Source: Gnetum montanum (Eukaryota; Streptophyta; Gnetopsida; Gnetales; Gnetaceae). Taken from it: DNA of 64,000 nt. The stretch spans positions 109,626 to 173,625 of the forward strand of contig MNCI01004806.1 of assembly GCA_015680685.1 (NCBI GenBank), written 5' to 3'. The notes under the pieces were generated by a model, which saw nothing but the letters and a program-made list of their open reading frames with translations, made no database searches and was not told the DNA's origin. Below, in pieces: positions 10,331 to 21,235 of the stretch. Position 1 is the first letter of the stretch, and each line of letters opens with the position of its first letter. The position numbers were made by a program, and so were the translations under genes.

Positions 10331-10780
10331 GCTGGTCATCTTCCTAGGAAATTTTCTGATCTTGGGAGTCCTATTATATATTTACAAACTACTGGAATGA
10401 ACCTTGCAAAACTCTTTTGGATTTAGGTTTTTGTGTCAACTTAATCTCTCAAGAAATGTACAAAGCCTAGAACTTGCCTCAACTAAAAAAGAGTAACATT
10501 CATTTAGATTTAGCCAACTAGTCCATTACTATCCCATTAGGACTCATGAAGGACATTGTCATCACTGTTTGTGGATGGTCGTATCGAGCTGACTTCCTAA
10601 TGATTCAAGTCAACAACTATAAGGGGGACTTCCCAATCATAATGGAAAGAGCATGGCTAAACACAATTGACACACACCTAGGAATATGTGATCTTTTTCC
10701 TAGAGATATCAAAGGAAAATACATTCAAAAAGATCAAGAAGAAAAAAGTTCCATGCATTGCATACAGTGACACAAGGTGT
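10331..10780 (+). pseudogene. Aspartic protease domain of element 1 (broken)
   Basis: Retroviral-type protease that cuts the polyprotein. The flap-side and core pattern is visible: LDLGFCVNLISQEMY around the active site (DLGF at 10420-10431, where the family usually has D-S/L-G-A), then LANQSITIPLG, DIVITV, then DFPIIMERAWLNTI. Phe at the usual Ala position is shared by element 2 (NSGF) and element 3 (DSSF), so it is probably ancestral in this group. A frameshift lies near 10425. It is followed by about 260 bp of linker with MKPTKGLTCTY and LKQVHHQLP, which is also conserved in element 2. Confidence 0.75.
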
Positions 10781-11039
10781 AATTGTGTGTAGAAGTCCTA
10801 GTTCATACAACATTTAACATTGCCTGCATGCAACCAGTGTGCACAAGTAACTAACATACAAAGATGCTTGTATGTAGCAGCCACAAGACAGGAAGGCACC
10901 TAGTGGCTAACAACTAACCAAGAGAAAAATTCAACTATATGCATGAAACCAACTAAGGGTTTGACTTGCACTTACATTGATAGCATAGACACATTAAAGC
11001 AAGTTCATCACCAACTTCCAAGTCTTAACATTGAAAATA

Positions 11040-12570
11040 TCAACTGGGGGAAGTTGGAAATCTGTGATAACTTAAGCAAGAGCCCCTTGAGTTAAAACCA
11101 TTTCCCATCGATATGGAGTATAAATTTCTCAAAAATGGAAAATTAGTAATTATTAATGCTAAGCTCGCTCCTCAACAAAAAGAGAGACTATTGAAAATGG
11201 TGAACAAATGGTCAAAAGCCTTTGCTTGGTCAAATCTCGAATTAACTGGAATAGACCCTAGGATATGCCAACATACGATTTACACTGACCCCTCCATGAA
11301 GCCTCGATGTCAACTGTAAAGATGATTGAACCTAAAGTTGAAGCAAGTGGTTAAAGAAGAAATTGAACAACTTTTAAAAGCTGGGTTCATCTACCCCATT
11401 ATTGATAGCGAATGGGTTAGTCCATTAGTTATTGTGCCCAAAAGGGAGATAAATGGAGGATATGTATAGACATTAGGCTAATGAACATGGCAACATTCAA
11501 AGACCACTTTCCATTGCCATTCGTTGACCAAGTCTTAGATACCATTACAAGGCATCGCTACTATAGCTTTCTGTATGGGTACAGTGGATATAACCAAATC
11601 CAAATAGCACTAGAAGAACAAGCCAAGACCATGTTCACAAGTCCTTGGGGGACATTTGCTTACAAAAAAATGCCATTTGGCTTGTGCAATGCTTCTACAA
11701 TGTTTCAACATTTGGTTCTAAGTATCTTTCAGTAACAAATAGGGAATGATGTAGAGGTCTTCATGGACGATTTCTCCACCTATGGAGTAGACTTTGAATA
11801 AGCACTGGACCGAGTAAAGTAGGTACTGAAACGATGTGTTGAAACCAATGTAAGGATCAACTAGCAAAAAAGCCATTTAATGGTCCAAGAAGGCATAGTA
11901 TTAGGGCATAATATTTCACAAACAGGGATATAGGTAGACATCGAAAAGATCAAAATCATCCAAAGAATCACATGCCAACTTGAAACTGTAAAAGACATTT
12001 GATCATTCCTTGGACACACTAGCTATTATAGAAGATTCATAGAGAACTTTTCAAAGGTTGCAAAACCATTAGTTGAACTAATGAAAAAGGACATATCTTT
12101 TGAATGGGCCAAAGAATGTGAACTAGCTTTCCAAACCTTGAAGTAGAAGCTTGTAGAAACACCCATTCTACAAGCTCTTGATTGGTTTAAGTTATTCCAT
12201 ATAATGACTGATGTATCCAACTTTGCCTTAGGAGCTGTACTCACACAGTTAGATGACTAGAAATGACCCTATTACATTCACTATGTGAGTTGAAGTATTG
12301 TTGGTGCACAACTTAACTACACCACAACAAAAAAGGAGTTAATGGATGTGGTGTTTGCACTAGATAAGTTTAGACACTATGTATTGGGTTATAAGGTATT
12401 TGTACACACAGACCAAAGTGTAATTCGGTTCCTGTTGAATAAACCATGGTAAGCCCTAGCATCATACAATGGCTTGTAATCTTACAAGAGTTCAATCTTA
12501 CGATGATAGATTGTAAAGGCACTAAGAACGTTGTTGTTGATCATTTATCTCGGTTATGATGGGACAACAA
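11040..12570 (+). pseudogene. Reverse transcriptase and RNase H of element 1 (broken)
   Basis: Copies element RNA into DNA. The RT blocks are the FLKNG..VIINAKLAP lead-in, GIDPRICQHTIYTD, VKEEIEQLLKAGFIYPI, SEWVSPLVIVPK, NMATFKDHFPLPFVDQVLD, then YSGYNQIQIALEEQAKT and MPFGLCNASTMFQ. The catalytic box reads FMDD at 11760-11771 and is intact. RNase H follows with FHIMTDVSNFALGAVLTQ (about 12195-12250), TTKKELMDVVFALDKFRHY and VHTDQS. The FMDDFS.YG and FPLPFVDQ forms are Athila-like. Multiple stops and frameshifts (for example after 11319, 11735 and 12440) rule out function. Confidence 0.85.
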
Positions 12571-12739
12571 AGAGGATGAATATCCACTTTCTGATTGCTT
12601 TCCTGATGAATTCCTCTTTGTAGGTGTAGCAAATAATCAATTAACCATAGAAATAAATTGGTATAGTAGCATTCTTACCTATCTCCTTATGCAAGAAACA
12701 ACACAAGAGTTAGACGTTAAAAAGAAACAATAGTTTCTA

Positions 12740-14007
12740 CATTGAGCCAAATATTTCACGAAAATCAATGGGCACCTTTATAAGGTATGTCTCGATGGCT
12801 TGGTTCGATGGTGTGTTCCTAATGTAGATTAATTACAAGTTTTCCAAGATGCTCATGAGGGCCCTTGTGGGGGTCATTATGCAGGGAGACGAACAACCAT
12901 TAAAATCCTACTTGCATAATATTATTGGCCTACATTGTTCCAGGATGCTGATCATTTCATCTAATCTTGTGAGCACTGCCAACATGATGGGGGAATGACT
13001 ACTAGAATGGAGGGTCCACAATAATGGATTCAACCTTTAGAACCCTTCGATATATGGGGAATTGATTTTATGGGGCCTATTAACCAATGTCCAATGGAAA
13101 AGCCTACATTGTTCTTGTTGTTGACTATTTTACAAAATGGGTAGAAGCAACCACTGTTATGGATTGTACATCATCTACCGTTGCACGATTTGTTCAACAA
13201 CAAATCGTAAATACGTTTGGCATGCCTCATGCACTTATTTTGGATAATGATACACATTTTACAGGTACAAATTTTTAGAAGTTGATGCAACACTTAGGAG
13301 TGGAACACAAGCTAACTACACCATATCACCCTCAAGTAAATGGTCAAGCTGAAGTCACCAATAGGGAGATTACGAAAATATTAACACGAACCGTTAGCAA
13401 GTATAGGCAAGATTGGATCACCAAATTGAATGATGCTCTTTGGGCATACCACTCCACGTGGAAACTTCCTATAGGCTACTCTTCCTACGACTTAGTGTAT
13501 GGTTAACTTCCAATGCTTCCTATTCAAGCAAAGCTCTGTACATTATCCATAGCATGTGACCTGAACCTTAACCTCAATTTAGCACAAAAAGAATGGTTAA
13601 TGAACCTTAACCTACTAGATGAGAACTGATTAGTCTCCCTGTCATCTAATGAATTTCACAAGGCCTTTAATAAACAATGTCATGACCTAAAGATTAGAAA
13701 AGTTAAATACCAACTAGGAGATAAGGTTCTTTATTGGAACCCCACACACGTGCGCCAATGCACTAAATTTCAAACACTGTGGGAAGGACCTTATATTATT
13801 CATGAAACTTTTCCTTTAGGGGCCATGATGATTTACAAACTTGACAACCTAAATAAGAAATTGTTGGTCAACATCCAACAAACCAAACCTTTCCATGAGC
13901 CTAGAACAGCCAGTACTAATACTACCTCTATTGGTGGACAACCATGCTCATTATTTCAGATCTCCTCCCTCCAACTCAGTTGTGGGGGAGAGGGCCACCA
14001 ATGCTAA
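12740..14007 (+). pseudogene. Integrase of element 1 with GPY-like end (broken)
   Basis: Inserts element DNA into the host genome. The zinc-binding part shows His residues in DAHEGPCGGHYAGR (about 12850-12890) and Cys residues in CEHCQHDGG (about 12968). The catalytic core shows the first Asp in WGIDFMGPI (about 13058), the second Asp in LDNDTHFTG (about 13240), and the Glu in NGQAEVTNREI (about 13340). The C-terminal module begins LWEGPYIIHETF (about 13780), typical of Ty3/gypsy GPY/F domains. There is a frameshift near 13083 and stops at 13279 and 13504. A small overlapping frame starts at 13895. Confidence 0.85.
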
Positions 14008-14152
14008 CCATTCTAAGCCCGCACATTTTTTTTGTATTTTTTTACATATTTTTTCATATTTACTTATTTTTGTTTTACACCATGCTTACCATTTTTATTA
14101 TTTCTTTATTTGTTTGATTTATTTTCATTCATCATATAATAAGTGCTCATGA
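13895..14152 (+). other. Small ORF overlapping integrase end, with purine tract
   Basis: An 85-codon frame starts at an ATG within the His-Glu-Pro codons of the integrase tail, in another frame. It reads MSLEQPV..VDNHAHYFRSPPSNSVVGE, then a hydrophobic Phe/Tyr/Leu/Ile-rich tail. Element 2 (17513-17719) and element 3 (43777-44067) keep the same SPPSNSVVG-like core and hydrophobic tail. The tail is encoded by T-rich DNA, so hydrophobicity alone is weak evidence. The codons for NSVVG contain AGTTGTGGGGGA (about 13978-13989), which matches the element's 3' PPT. Confidence 0.4.
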
Positions 14153-15896
14153 TGGTGGATTGAATTATAATGGTGTTGATTATTAATGTTGGGTTTTTTA
14201 CCTTTTATTTTCAATGTTGATACTAAAGATATGGTTCTTTTGATAAAACAGGTAATGCGTCCATGACATCCATTCCTCCATTCAACTCTATGGTCTCCCT
14301 TGTCTTGGAAATGTACTATCCCTTTTTCTAAATAAACTTATTAATGAATTGGTGACTTGGTATTCTTCAAACCAAGGAAAGACTTAATGGTTGAAAAGGG
14401 TGTGACTTCAAGGGGATTTGACACACTTGTGCTGGCTATTCTCTTGGGTACTTGGATGCTTTTCATGGGTTTTTTGCCATTCCGCTAATGAACAAACATT
14501 AGGAAGTCGAATGAATCAAATAAGTCTTTGCATGGTGTGGTTCTCATAATAAAAAACAAACAAACAAAAAAGAGCAAAAAAAAACTGGTGAGAATTCAAA
14601 GCACATCCCTTAAACATAATAACAAAATATGGGCTACAAGCACTGGTTATGGCATTGGAAAGACATGTTACCCATGCCTGAAGGTTCCCTCTAACTAAGG
14701 CCCTTTCTCGCTTCTTGTTTCTCTATCTTTCTCTCCTTGGAATGGTGGTGACTCAATAGACGCATTGCTGTTGCTTCAAGAGGATGGGTTGGTCAATTGT
14801 GTTGATGTGAGGTCACTAGATGTGGTTGGTTTGAATCTAGATTTGGAATGAATTCTATTTAGTCACCTTAACCATATAATACACATAGGACTTTACACAA
14901 TCATGCTCTTGGAATTCCATTCCATTTTCTCCTCTCCTTCCATATTTCTTCCCATATTTCACCTCATTGTCGGTTTTCTTATTAGTCTATATCTTGGTTG
15001 AGGCATTATTTGTCTTTGGTAACTTCTTGTGGGTACAGTTCTTAACCATTGTTCCATACGTCATTCTTAGAGCCTATGGACTTTTTGGTTTGCAAGTCTG
15101 TTAGGGAATAAAAGGCATGAGCTTGCTTTAGGGAGGACCCACTGGCATTTCTTTTTGATGTAGTTGTTAAGGTCTTTCCCTTCAACATTGTTTGTAATCA
15201 ACCATTTCTTATTTCATCCCCATCCATGATATCCATTTTATTGGCTTCATAATTGTTATTTTTCTCATCTTTCTTGTTCCTTCATTTTTTCCATCTTATT
15301 GCTATCAGAGGTTTGCTATTAGTCATGGTGGCCCTGTCACAAATTTTTCCATTCCATACCTATCTTACCCCTACACCTTGGGTAGTTATCAATCATAAAC
15401 CTCTAACCAAGTATCTGCCATACCACAACCTTTCCAAGGTACATCATATCAGGGAAAGGTATCAACTACACTATATCTTATCTATCCTTGTTAATTTATG
15501 ACTATGTTGTGTGTGTAGATGGCGATCACATGAACAATGGATTGGGATAGAAGGGGAGCACTCAGGATGGACTGAAGCTAAAGCGTTTATGCAAGGAACA
15601 AGTTTAAACATGTGGCTATGGATGAACAATGGAGTGCATAGTTTGACATTGACAACAATGCACCTCATTTTCTTTTTTTTCTCTCTCTCTCTTCAAGTTG
15701 TCAAATGAAGTCTTGGATGTCATCTATGTACAGTGTTCACCACAATGGGCATGAACACCAATGCTATAACATATTTGTCGGTCCATTCCCCGAGCACTTT
15801 GGGTCTATCATCCCATGTCACCGTTAGTTGTCATTTAGTCAATAATCCCATACCTTCCTAATATTTTGTAAGGAACTCAAGGATGAGTTTTCATTT
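14153..15896 (+). other. Element 1 3' leader with aORF deletion scar
   Basis: Non-coding sequence homologous to 42000-43970 of element 3 and 62450-64000 of element 4. Landmarks are CACACCATGCAAAGA-type sequence (reverse strand, near 14530), GTAACATGTCTTTCC-like sequence (14660-14680) and GGGAGGACCCACT (15132-15144). At 15519 an ATGGC follows a TGTGTGTAG acceptor-like site, the same position at which the aORF starts in elements 3 and 4. Here the frame closes after four codons, and about 240 bp later the sequence already matches the region downstream of the aORF stop. The aORF body is deleted. Confidence 0.6.
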
Positions 15897-15909
15897 AGTT
15901 GTGGGGGTA
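15897..15909 (+). promoter_or_regulatory. Polypurine tract of element 1
   Basis: AGTTGTGGGGGTA lies directly before TGATGAAC, the start of the 3' LTR. It is preceded by CTCAAGGATGAGTTTTCATT, which is shared with elements 2, 3 and 4. Confidence 0.85.
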
Positions 15910-16207
15910 TGATGAACTGTGATATCCGAGACGCGATATCGCATTTGCAATATTGGGTCCATGATATCAAAGCTCAACAAGAGATATCAGGCATTCAATG
16001 TCAGGACCCACCTCATCACCTATAAATAAGAGGTGGGCACGCTTAGTTTGCATAGTTAGTCTTAGTCCCTTACTCGAACTCTTGCAGTTTTCCTTCCTCA
16101 GAGTTAGAATTATTTCTGAGTGCTTGCAGTAGGAGTCATAAAGTGAATGAATCTTTATTCAAGCATTGTGTACCTAAGCACACCTTGTGGCTAGAAATAA
16201 AGATAAA
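15910..16207 (+). mobile_element. 3' LTR of element 1, running into the gap
   Basis: Starts TGATGAACTG, carries four GATATC-type palindromes (about 15922-15995), TATAAATA at 16021-16028 and AATAAA at 16196-16201, then is lost in the N run. Over the shared part it is close to the 5' LTR at 7386-7692, with one extra palindrome unit. Confidence 0.85.
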
Positions 16208-16914
16208 NNNNNNNNNNNNNNNNNNNNNNNNNNNNNNNNNNNNNNNNNNNNNNNNNNNNNNNNNNNNNNNNNNNNNNNNNNNNNNNNNNNNNNNNNNNNN
16301 NNNNNNNNNNNNNNNNNNNNNNNNNNNNNNNNNNNNNNNNNNNNNNNNNNNNNNNNNNNNNNNNNNNNNNNNNNNNNNNNNNNNNNNNNNNNNNNNNNNN
16401 NNNNNNNNNNNNNNNNNNNNNNNNNNNNNNNNNNNNNNNNNNNNNNNNNNNNNNNNNNNNNNNNNNNNNNNNNNNNNNNNNNNNNNNNNNNNNNNNNNNN
16501 NNNNNNNNNNNNNNNNNNNNNNNNNNNNNNNNNNNNNNNNNNNNNNNNNNNNNNNNNNNNNNNNNNNNNNNNNNNNNNNNNNNNNNNNNNNNNNNNNNNN
16601 NNNNNNNNNNNNNNNNNNNNNNNNNNNNNNNNNNNNNNNNNNNNNNNNNNNNNNNNNNNNNNNNNNNNNNNNNNNNNNNNNNNNNNNNNNNNNNNNNNNN
16701 NNNNNNNNNNNNNNNNNNNNNNNNNNNNNNNNNNNNNNNNNNNNNNNNNNNNNNNNNNNNNNNNNNNNNNNNNNNNNNNNNNNNNNNNNNNNNNNNNNNN
16801 NNNNNNNNNNNNNNNNNNNNNNNNNNNNNNNNNNNNNNNNNNNNNNNNNNNNNNNNNNNNNNNNNNNNNNNNNNNNNNNNNNNNNNNNNNNNNNNNNNNN
16901 NNNNNNNNNNNNNN
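16208..16914. other. 707-base assembly gap
   Basis: All N. Frames that span it are meaningless. Its expected content, from homology, is the last about 540 bp of the element 1 LTR, an ACTAA-like target duplication and about 145 bp of element 2. Confidence 0.99.
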
Positions 16915-17512
16915 CATGTCTTTCTAGTCCCATAACTAGTGCTTGTAGCCTATTTATTTTATCTAAGGGATGTGCTTTGAATTCCCATCATTTTTTTATT
17001 TTTTATTTTTGATTATGATGGGGACCACACCATGCAAAGACTTATTCAACTTCCTATTATTAGTCAACATGGAATGGTAAGAAATCCATGAAAACACACA
17101 TGCATCCAAGTAACTAGAAAGGCATGAAGAATATCGAATCTCCTTAAAGTGTCACCCTATTCAAACCTTTGAATCCTTTAAAGATCCAAAAACTACTAAA
17201 GTCACAAGTTCATTAAAGTTTTATTAATGAAAAAGAGACTACACACTTTTAGAACAAGGAAAACCATAGATTTTGTAAATGGGTGGATGTTGTAGACTCA
17301 CTACCTATTGCATGAAAAGGAAACCATGTCCGAATTATTCATAACAAATTCAAAGCTAGAATATAGACACCAACAATCAAATAACTAGATAACACATGCT
17401 TGCATTAATCAAACATACTATACCTAGTTGGCAACACAACACGTTATTATTAAAACATAATAAGAAAATCACATCCAAAATAGAGAAAAATATATAATAA
17501 AGTGTAAAAAAT
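16915..17512 (-). other. Element 2 3' leader, continued
   Basis: Minus-strand continuation of the leader interrupted at 7385. It matches 43220-43780 of element 3: TAGTGCTTGTAGCC(T/C)ATTTATTT, ATGTGCTTTGAATT-like and CACACCATGCAAA. There are no open frames of note. Confidence 0.7.
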
Positions 17513-17719
17513 TTAAGAAAAATAAAACATACTAACGATGTTGTAAAATAAAAAATTTTGAAAAATTAACAACGTAAAATAAAAAGGTGTAAGATAAAGA
17601 ATGTGTAAAACAAAAAGATGAAAAACTGAGAAGCTGCTTATATAGTTAGCATGGATGGCCATCTCCCTGATGACTAAGTTAAAAGGAGGAGATCCAAAAT
17701 ATTGAGCATGGTTGTCCAT
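17513..17719 (-). other. Small post-integrase ORF of element 2
   Basis: A 68-codon minus-strand frame beginning MDNHAQYFGSPPFNL and ending in a hydrophobic Phe/Leu/Tyr-rich tail. It corresponds to 13895-14152 and 43777-44067. The upstream part of the frame seen in elements 1 and 3 is broken by stops, and the internal purine tract has decayed to a TCATCAGGGAGA-like sequence. Confidence 0.35.
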
Positions 17720-18960
17720 CCAATGAGGTGTTTGTTACATTAGCTAGCTTATGCTTATGGAAAGGTTTGACTCATTGTATGTTGATCAATTATTTCTTGT
17801 CTAGGCTCTTAGGTTTGTAGATCATCATGGCCCTAGAAGAAAAAGTTTCATGAATTATATAAAGTCCTTTCCAAAATTCTTGGAACTTAGTTCGTTGAGG
17901 TACATGTATGGGATTTTAGTAGAGGACCTTATCTCATGGTTGAAATTTGACTATCCTTCTTTTAAGGTCATGGTGCTTTTGTTGAATGTCTTGTGCAACT
18001 TGTTAGATGATAGGGCCACCAATTGGTTTTTGTCTAGCAAGTTGAGATTTATTAATCTTTCTTTTTGTGCTAGACTAAGTCAAGGTCGAGGTCATAGGTT
18101 TTTGAAAGTGTACGGAGCTTGGATTAAATGGGTAGTATTGGTAATTTCCCATACACTAGCTCATAGGGAGAATAGCCTATAAGAAGTTTTCATGTTGAGT
18201 AGTAGGCCCAAAGGGCATCATTGAGTTTTATGCTCCAGTATTTCCTACATTTAATGATAGTTTTTGTTAGAATCCTTGTAATTTCCCTATTGGTAACCTT
18301 ATCTTGACCATTGGCTTGGGGGGTGGTAGGGTGTTGTGAGCTTATGTTCAAACCCCAAGCATTGCATGAGCTTTTGAAAGGTCGTGCCTATCAAGTGAGT
18401 TCCATTATTAGAAATTAATGCATGTGGCACATAAAACTTTTTTACAATGTTTTTTTGTACAAATCGAGCTACAGTAGAAGATGTACAATCGATGATGATT
18501 ACTGCTTCTTCCCATTTTGTACAATAGTCAACAACAACTATGATGTATGCCTTTCCATTTGACATGGACATGATGAAACCCGTGAAATTAATGCCTGAGG
18601 TCTTGAAGGGTTCTAATGGTTGGATCCACTATTAAGGTCCCTACATTTGAGTAATCATTCCACCATCTTGTTGGAAGTGTTTACAAGAGTGGATATATTG
18701 ATGAGCATCCTTGAATATTGTTGGCCAATAATACCCTACCATCAGGATTTTAATGGCCATGCATCTCCTAGCATAGTGGCCCCCACAAAGACCTTCATGA
18801 GCATACTAGAGAATGTGTATTTAATTAGCATTAAGGACACACCAACGAACCATGCCATCAATGCACACCTTATAGAGGTGTTCATTGATCTTCATGAAGT
18901 GTTTTTTTTAGTGGTCTAATCCTTGTGGCATCTCTTAGGTGAGAAGATAGGTGAGAATGC
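17720..18960 (-). pseudogene. Integrase of element 2 (broken)
   Basis: Minus-strand homologue of the element 1 integrase. The core segment at 18299-18571 shows MSNGKAYIIVVVDYCTKW, DCTSSTVARFVQ, then [12 protein letters not shown], where the second catalytic Asp has become Asn. The Glu region reads NGQDKVTN after a frameshift, so the catalytic Glu is also lost. The zinc-binding part lies at about 18620-18900 and the GPY-like end at about 17850-17900. It cannot be active. Confidence 0.82.
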
Positions 18961-20684
18961 CATCATACCATTTAGGCTCATTGGGAAATTATTCAATTAC
19001 AGCCCCAACAAAGAGGAGTTCATTAAGAAATAGATCAAATAGTGGGTTTTCCTCCTCTTTGTTATCCCATTGTAACTGAGACAAGTGGTCAATGACCACA
19101 TTCTTAGTGCCCTTTCAAGATCACTAGCCACTATATGACACAAGGGCTCACTGTCAGTTTGTTCATCAAGAAGTGGATGGCACTATGGTCCATGTGCACA
19201 AATACTTTATATCCAAGCACATAATGCTTGAACTTCTCTAGAGCAAATACCACTACCATCAATTCTTCTTTTTTTGTGATGGTGTAGTTCAGTTGTGCAC
19301 CCACAAAGCTTTAGCTTGTGCAATGGATGTAATATGGATGTTTCTTGTCATCCATCTGCATAAGCATAGGTCCCAAGACATAATTTGATGCATCTGTCAT
19401 AACATGAAATGGTCTAGACTAGTCGAGTGCTTATATAATTGGAGTTTCTACAAGTTTCTCTTTCAGTTGCTAGAATGCTTTTTCACATTTTGTGGTCTAG
19501 ACACATGAGAATCTTTCTTTATTAGCTCAACTAATGGTTTTGTGATCTTAGCGAAATTCTCTATGAATCGTCGGTAGTAGCTAGTATGTCCAAGAAATGA
19601 CCAAACATCTTTGACAGTTTTTGGTTGGTTGGTTATTCCTTAGATGACCCTTATTTTTTTAGGGTTGACCTCAAATTGTGCTTATGATATTCTATGCCCT
19701 AACACAATGCCCTCTTAGACCATCATATGAATCTTCTACCAATTAAGTCACAAGTTTGCTTCAACACATCATTTTAGAACTTGCTCAAGGTGGTCTAAAT
19801 GTATCTCCATAGGTGGAGAAGTCATCCATGAAGACTTCCACATTGTTACCAATTTGCTATTGAAAAATATTAATGACTAGGCTTTGGAATGTAGCAGGGG
19901 CATTGCATAGGCCAAAAGGCATCTTATGATATGCAAAAGTCCCCCAAGGACTTGTGAATGTTGTCTTGGCTTGGTCCTTTGGTGTAATCTAGATTTGGTT
20001 ATAGCCACTATAACCATCTAAAAAATTGTAGTATCAATGCCTGGATATTGTGTTTAACACTTGATCAATGAATGATAACAAGAAATGGTCCTTGAATGTT
20101 GCCATATTTAGCAGCTAAAAATTGATGTAGACCTGCCACTTGCCACCTTCCTTGGGTCCAATAACGAGTAGAGTAACCCACTCACTGTTCGCAATGGGAC
20201 AAATAAACCCCACCTTGAGCAGTTGTTCAATTTCCTCCTTAACAATTTGCTTCAATTTGGGGTTTAATTACCTTTGTGGCTGCCTCTTTGGCTTCATGGC
20301 TGGATTAGTGTAGATGTTATGTTGGCATATCCTAGGGTCAATCCCTATGAGTTTAGGATATGACAAAGCAAAGGTTGTTGACCATTTTGAAACTAATTTT
20401 AATAGCATATGTTTATATTTTGGAGCAAGATTGGCATTAATTATCACCAAATTTCCATTTTTTAAGAACACATATTTCATGCCAGCTGGTAGAGTTTTTA
20501 GTTCAAGGGGCTCTTGCTTGAAATTTTTAGGTATTTCCAACTCTTTCCAGCAAGTATCATTGTTTGCATCATTAGAGAGTTGGTGATGAACTTGCTCTAG
20601 TTCATCCATGCCTACTACATGTACACATGTGAGGCTCTTAGTAGGTTCCATGCAAATTTTACTACTCTTAGAATTAGTGGCCAA
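18961..20684 (-). pseudogene. RT and RNase H of element 2 (broken)
   Basis: The RT lead-in frame at 20268-20684 includes EPTKSLTCVH, LEQVHHQLS, FLKNGNLVIINANLAP and IGIDPRICQHNIY. The catalytic box reads FMDD (19821-19832) and is kept. RNase H runs at about 19060-19450 and includes the TTKKE-like and HYVLGYKV-like blocks. Many stops and frameshifts are present. Order and spacing match elements 1 and 3. Confidence 0.82.
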
Positions 20685-20779
20685 CCACTAGGTTCCCTCT
20701 TGTTTTATGGTTGTTACATATAGACACCTTTGAATGTCAAATTTTGGTGCACACTGCTTGCATGCAAAGATGGATGGTT

Positions 20780-21235
20780 ATTTCACTACCTAGATTTTCT
20801 GCACATAATTGCATCTTGTATCACTATATGCGATGTGTGGAACTTGCTTCTTCTCAATCTTCCCAAATGCATTTTCTTTAGATATTTCTAGGGAAAGATA
20901 TCTGATGCCCATTTTTGCATTAATGGTGCTTAGCCATGCCCTTCCCATGATGATGGAAAAGTCCCCTTTGCAGTTCTCTACCTTGATTGCTAAGAAATCA
21001 GTAGGATAAGATCACCCATAGACAATGGTCACAATATCTTCTACTAGTTCCAATGGAATAGTAATGGATTGGTTTGCTAATTCTAATCTGATGTTGCTCT
21101 TCTTAAGAGGCGATAGGTTCTAGGTAGTATACATCTCATGAGAAATTAGGTTGACACTAAAACCTGAGTTGAAAATAGCTTTGCACAGTTCATTCCTAAC
21201 AATTTGCAAATAAATAAGAGGACTCACAACATGGA
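20780..21235 (-). pseudogene. Protease domain of element 2 (broken)
   Basis: Minus-strand blocks are FNSGFSVNLISHEMY (active-site Asp replaced by Asn, 21159-21170), LELANQSITIPLELVEDIV, DFLAIKVENCKGDFSIIM, and GRAWLSTINAKMGI. The missing catalytic Asp means this copy would be inactive even if the frame were open. Confidence 0.75.

Larger units (their letters stand above)
7386..16914 (+). mobile_element. Gypsy element 1 (Athila-like), nested in element 2
   Basis: A plus-strand Ty3/gypsy element: partial 5' LTR (7386-7692), gag, protease, RT, RNase H, integrase, 3' leader, PPT, and a 3' LTR entering the N gap. It sits inside element 2. The exact right end is hidden. LTR length (about 840) minus what is visible (298), plus about 145 bp of missing element 2 sequence, predicts about 690 bases, close to the 707 Ns. 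Element 2 bases 7381-7385 (ACTAA) are the likely left target duplication. All coding frames contain stops and frameshifts. It lacks the aORF body. Confidence 0.82.

Noticed and set aside
15511-15708. 65-codon frame in element 1 leader
   Set aside because: Not conserved in elements 2-4. It overlaps the aORF scar by chance.
16136-17012. Four long 'open' frames of 246-289 codons
   Set aside because: They consist almost entirely of the N gap.
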